A DNA stretch of 64,000 bases, taken from Arthrobacter sp. N199823 (GTDB lineage: Bacteria > Actinomycetota > Actinomycetes > Actinomycetales > Micrococcaceae). A model generated the notes under the pieces. It ran no database searches. It was not told where the DNA came from and worked only from the letters and a program-made list of their open reading frames with translations. Location: positions 62,001-126,000 of the forward strand of contig NZ_PJIN01000009.1 in the NCBI RefSeq assembly GCF_002929705.1. The letters are read 5' to 3'. The stretch's first letter is position 1. Each line of letters starts with the position of its first letter. Of the stretch, positions 60,985-64,000 are shown piece after piece. The position numbers and the translations under genes were made by a program.

Positions 60985-62447
60985 AGGACATGACTGAGAC
61001 GGGGAGCGCCACGATGTACACACCACCCACACTTGCCGAACTGGGACGTGTCCATTTCATTGGCATGGGCGGCGCCGGGATGTCGGCCATTGCCCGCATC
61101 ATGGTGGGTCAGGGTCTGGCTGTCAGCGGATCCGATGCCAAAGACTCCGCCGGGCTGTCTCAACTAGCCACCCTCGGCGCCACCGTGTATGTGGGCCAGG
61201 CTGCCGCCAACGTGGCCGCCGTGGACACCGTGGTGGTTTCCACCGCCATCCGCGAAGACAACCCTGAGTTGCTTGCTGCCCGGGCGGCCGGGCTGCGCGT
61301 GCTGCACCGGTCTGAAGCACTTGCCGCGGCCATGGCCGATGACACTGTGGTGGCCGTCGCCGGCACGCACGGCAAGACCACCACTACCTCCATGATCACC
61401 GTCATGCTGCGTGGTGCCGGGGTCGATGCCTCCTTCGCCGTAGGTGGCACCGTTCAGGGTTTGGGTGTCAATGCAGCTCACGGCGCGGCCGGGGTATTTG
61501 TTGCTGAAGCCGACGAGTCGGACGCTTCCTTCTTGAACTACCGGCCCAAGATTGCCGTGGTCACCAACCTCGAGGCCGATCACCTGGATTATTACGGCAC
61601 ACCCGAGGCGGTCTTTGCCGCCTTTGGCCAGTTCGTGACGCTCATTCCTCGTGATGGCACCTTGGTTGCGTGTGCTGACGACGCCGGATCGGCTGATCTA
61701 GCTGCCCGGGCCGCAGCATCCGGGATCAACACCATCACCTATGGTTTTGCACAGGATGCAGATGTTCGACTGCTTCCGGGCAGTCATGACGGGCTGCTCA
61801 CCACCGCGAGCATTGTGCTGCAGGGCTCCCAAGCAACGGCTTCCATGCACGACGTCGAACCGGGCACCTTGGCGTTGCGGCTGCAGGTTCCGGGTAACCA
61901 CAACCTCAGCAACGCGGCCGCAGCCGTGGCCGTTGCACTGGCGCTCGGAGTGGACACCGGCCTTGCCCTCACCGCTCTTGGCACGTTCTCCGGGGCCGCG
62001 CGGCGCTTCGAAGCGAAAGGTGTTGCTCGCGGCGTGGCCGTGTACGACGATTACGCACACCACCCCACGGAAGTGACTGCCGCACTGCTGGCCGCCCGGA
62101 CCGTGGCAGGTGCCCACAAGGTGCACGTGCTGTTCCAGCCGCACCTGTTCTCACGGACTGCCGAGTTCGCCACCGAATTTGCCCAAGCATTGGACCTGGC
62201 CGATACCGTGGCTGTCCTGGATATTTATGCTGCCCGCGAAGATCCCGTGGCAGGAGTGAGCAGCGAACTCATCACGAGGTCATTGACCAAGCCGTTCGGA
62301 TATGCTCCGGATCCATTGGCGGCTGTGGCCAGGTTGTGTCAGGGTGCGGTTGCCGGAGACATTATCTTGACAGTCGGTGCCGGTGACGTGACAGAATTCG
62401 GCCCCATCCTTGTGGCAACCCTTGCCGCAGGCGGCGGCAATGGCTGA
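60981..62447 (+). CDS. murC: UDP-MurNAc:L-alanine ligase
   Basis: A 488-residue Mur ligase adding L-Ala, the first peptide step. It has [36 protein letters not shown] (P-loop), [50 protein letters not shown] and [12 protein letters not shown] 60981 shares the murG stop; ATG 61014, with GGGGAG upstream, is a shorter alternative. It overlaps ftsQ by 8 bp. Confidence 0.95.
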   Translation: MKDMTETGSATMYTPPTLAELGRVHFIGMGGAGMSAIARIMVGQGLAVSGSDAKDSAGLSQLATLGATVYVGQAAANVAAVDTVVVSTAIREDNPELLAARAAGLRVLHRSEALAAAMADDTVVAVAGTHGKTTTTSMITVMLRGAGVDASFAVGGTVQGLGVNAAHGAAGVFVAEADESDASFLNYRPKIAVVTNLEADHLDYYGTPEAVFAAFGQFVTLIPRDGTLVACADDAGSADLAARAAASGINTITYGFAQDADVRLLPGSHDGLLTTASIVLQGSQATASMHDVEPGTLALRLQVPGNHNLSNAAAAVAVALALGVDTGLALTALGTFSGAARRFEAKGVARGVAVYDDYAHHPTEVTAALLAARTVAGAHKVHVLFQPHLFSRTAEFATEFAQALDLADTVAVLDIYAAREDPVAGVSSELITRSLTKPFGYAPDPLAAVARLCQGAVAGDIILTVGAGDVTEFGPILVATLAAGGGNG

Positions 62448-63720
62448 ACCGCGCAAACCGCGAGTCATCCGCACCCGCAAGCCAGCCACGGGCGCGCTGC
62501 CTGTGGTCCCAGCGGTGGGCTCAGCTGCCGAGGTGCCGGCAACGCAGGCCCCCGGCTCTGCGGCGGCTTTCGGCACAGTGCGAGGCACCAGCGAAAAGGT
62601 GGCCATGCTCCCGGTGCCTCTCGACGACGCGAAGCCAACGCCCCGGGTGCCGCGTCCGGCGGCAATGACTCGTCCAACAAGTACCGGCAAGAAAACTGCT
62701 CCGGGGCCAGCTCAAGCTGCACAGACAAAGTCGGCACAGACTAAGCCAGCACAGCCAAAGTCAGCCCCAACGACGCACGTGCCAGGGAAGCTCGCGCCAA
62801 AGTCGTCCCTGCCAGTAAAAGCCGTTCCGAGGACGGTAGCGCCGGGCAAAAGAATTGTCGAAGAAGAATCAACAGCCACGGCTAAAGCTAAGGCTGAGAG
62901 CTCACTGCGGGGGAGTGCTGGCCGCGGAAGCTCGGTTGAGGGTGAGCCTGGTGCACCCGGGGACGGTAGCGCCGTAGCAAAGGTACTGGCGTTTCCGCTG
63001 CCGAGTTACAAGCGTCGCCGACGTACGATTTTGATCTCTGTCGCAGCTATTGTGGCGGTCCTGATCCTGGTGATGGGTATTGCCCTATATTCCCCGGCGT
63101 TGTCAGTACAGACCATTGAGTTTGAAGGCAACAAGTTAGTAAGCGAGGACACCCTGCAGGAGGCCTTGGCTCCCGTCATGTCACGCCCGCTCCCGCAAGT
63201 GACGGGGGCGGATGTTTCCTCGCTCCTGAGGCCGGTGGTGCAGGTGAAGAGCTCAAGAATTGAAGCCAGGCCGCCCTCCACCTTGGTAGTCCACGTGGTG
63301 GAACGAGTGCCGGTTGCGCTCTTGAAGAATGGTTCGGCGTATTCATTGGTGGATCAGGACGGGGTTGAGCTGGGCACCACCAAGGAACCGGCCAAGGCCG
63401 GCTTGCCACTGATCGATGGGGGCAAGGCGGCTATTGGAAAGGACACCTTCCAAGCTATGACCGGCGTTTTAGCAACCCTGCCCAAGTCGATTCTCAGCCA
63501 GCTGGCCAACGCGAGTGCTAAGTCCAGAGATACCGTGGAACTCAAACTCACCGACGGGCGGAGCGTCATTTGGGGCAACGCCAGCGACATGGAACTGAAG
63601 GCTCAGGTACTGGAAGCACTGCTCAATGCCCCGCTACCCACAGTCCCGGCGGGGAAGCCCGCTCCGGTGCCAGCAAAGGTGTTTGACGTCAGTGCGCCAC
63701 GCCATCCGGTCACCAGATGA
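62440..63720 (+). CDS. ftsQ: Cell division protein FtsQ
   Basis: A 426-residue bitopic divisome protein. A long Ala/Pro/Lys-rich, probably disordered cytosolic N-terminus (~190 residues) precedes one membrane span (TILISVAAIVAVLILVMGIALYS). Then comes a POTRA domain (LSVQTIEFEGNKLVSEDTLQEALAPV...SSRIEARPPSTLVVHVVERVPVALLKNG) and a beta domain. ATG 62440 lies inside the murC end. It recruits downstream division proteins; ftsZ is expected just beyond the window. Confidence 0.92.
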   Translation: MAEPRKPRVIRTRKPATGALPVVPAVGSAAEVPATQAPGSAAAFGTVRGTSEKVAMLPVPLDDAKPTPRVPRPAAMTRPTSTGKKTAPGPAQAAQTKSAQTKPAQPKSAPTTHVPGKLAPKSSLPVKAVPRTVAPGKRIVEEESTATAKAKAESSLRGSAGRGSSVEGEPGAPGDGSAVAKVLAFPLPSYKRRRRTILISVAAIVAVLILVMGIALYSPALSVQTIEFEGNKLVSEDTLQEALAPVMSRPLPQVTGADVSSLLRPVVQVKSSRIEARPPSTLVVHVVERVPVALLKNGSAYSLVDQDGVELGTTKEPAKAGLPLIDGGKAAIGKDTFQAMTGVLATLPKSILSQLANASAKSRDTVELKLTDGRSVIWGNASDMELKAQVLEALLNAPLPTVPAGKPAPVPAKVFDVSAPRHPVTR

Positions 63721-64000
63721 TACTTTGGTGTCGGCGGCCACAGTTGGCCGGAGGGTGCGTAAGAGGACACAAAAGAGTCGTTTTGGACCTTTTTTACGCG
63801 GATTCGGGCGACACGCGGTGGCGGTAATTGCATGCGGCGCAGATGCGCAATAACGTCACAGACAAGAGTTAGTTGACATAACTATAACCTTCAACTTGAA
63901 GGTTAAGCTACCAAGGCTTCAGGCATTGCTTCAAGGTTGCTCCCAGGATTGATGCTGGCAGCTTGCAAGCGCATTGATTTCAGGTGGCAAGGTACGCTTT
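63721..64000 (+). promoter_or_regulatory. ftsQ-ftsZ intergenic region with a perfect palindrome
   Basis: A 280-bp segment after ftsQ to the window end, with no complete gene. TTGACA at 63873-63878 is followed by a perfect palindrome, TAACCTTCAA at 63885-63894, one base, and its complement at 63896-63905. A small CGGCCA/TGGCCG hairpin lies at 63735-63750. The palindrome placed after a -35 box resembles MerR-family sites; in Corynebacterium glutamicum a MerR-type activator (FtsR) controls ftsZ, so this may be its counterpart. Confidence 0.5.

Noticed and set aside
1-64000. tRNA, rRNA, transposase or integrase genes
   Set aside because: None recognised on either strand; the accessory block has no visible mobility gene or tRNA target within the window.

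Overview
The window reads as a chromosome segment of a high-GC actinobacterium of the Micrococcaceae (Arthrobacter-like). The evidence is the division/cell-wall order mraZ-rsmH-ftsL-ftsI-murE-murF-mraY-murD-ftsW-murG-murC-ftsQ, actinobacterial protein families (DUF3040, an Rv2175c-like DNA-binding protein, class II DAHP synthase, a PASTA kinase), and several genes that start a few bases after a -10 box with no ribosome binding site (leaderless). The species is not claimed.

Layout. (1) 1-4192: core metabolism, the 3' end of gcvP and pyruvate carboxylase. (2) 4366-8795, minus strand: a tightly coupled four-gene operon encoding a trypsin-like serine protease with a C-terminal ladder of ten Thr-Arg-x-x-x-Cys units, an aminoglycoside-phosphotransferase-like kinase, a HopA1-family protein and a LanC-like cyclase. 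The last three resemble the dehydratase/cyclase toolkit of class V lanthipeptides, and the protease tail looks like their substrate. (3) 8981-9802: an AraC-type regulator. (4) 10066-31911, plus strand: a complete-looking extracellular contractile injection system (eCIS, phage-tail-like) with sheath, tube, cap, AAA+ ATPase, hub, spike, PAAR tip, gp25, two J-type baseplate proteins, a tail protein I and a DUF6519 protein. It also carries a probable cargo protein with a glycine-zipper C-terminus. Inverted repeats flank the whole accessory block. (5) 32072-45711: lipid and envelope genes (fadD, ROK kinase, hydrolase, plsC, aroG, PASTA kinase, LysM lytic transglycosylase, Rv2175c-like protein, polyprenyl synthase, lipoprotein), partly syntenic with the aroG-pknL-idsA2 region of mycobacteria. 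(6) 45863-47705: dinB and a DUF3040 protein. (7) 48104-63720: the dcw cluster, starting with an MraZ-box promoter. The window stops just before the expected ftsZ, with a perfect palindrome in the ftsZ upstream region.

The most interesting part is the pairing of the eCIS with the protease/lanthionine-type operon. The sequence suggests that a secreted or injected protease carries a methyllanthionine-type cross-linked tail installed by three enzymes encoded in the same operon. That is inference; modification, secretion and any functional link to the eCIS cannot be shown from sequence alone.
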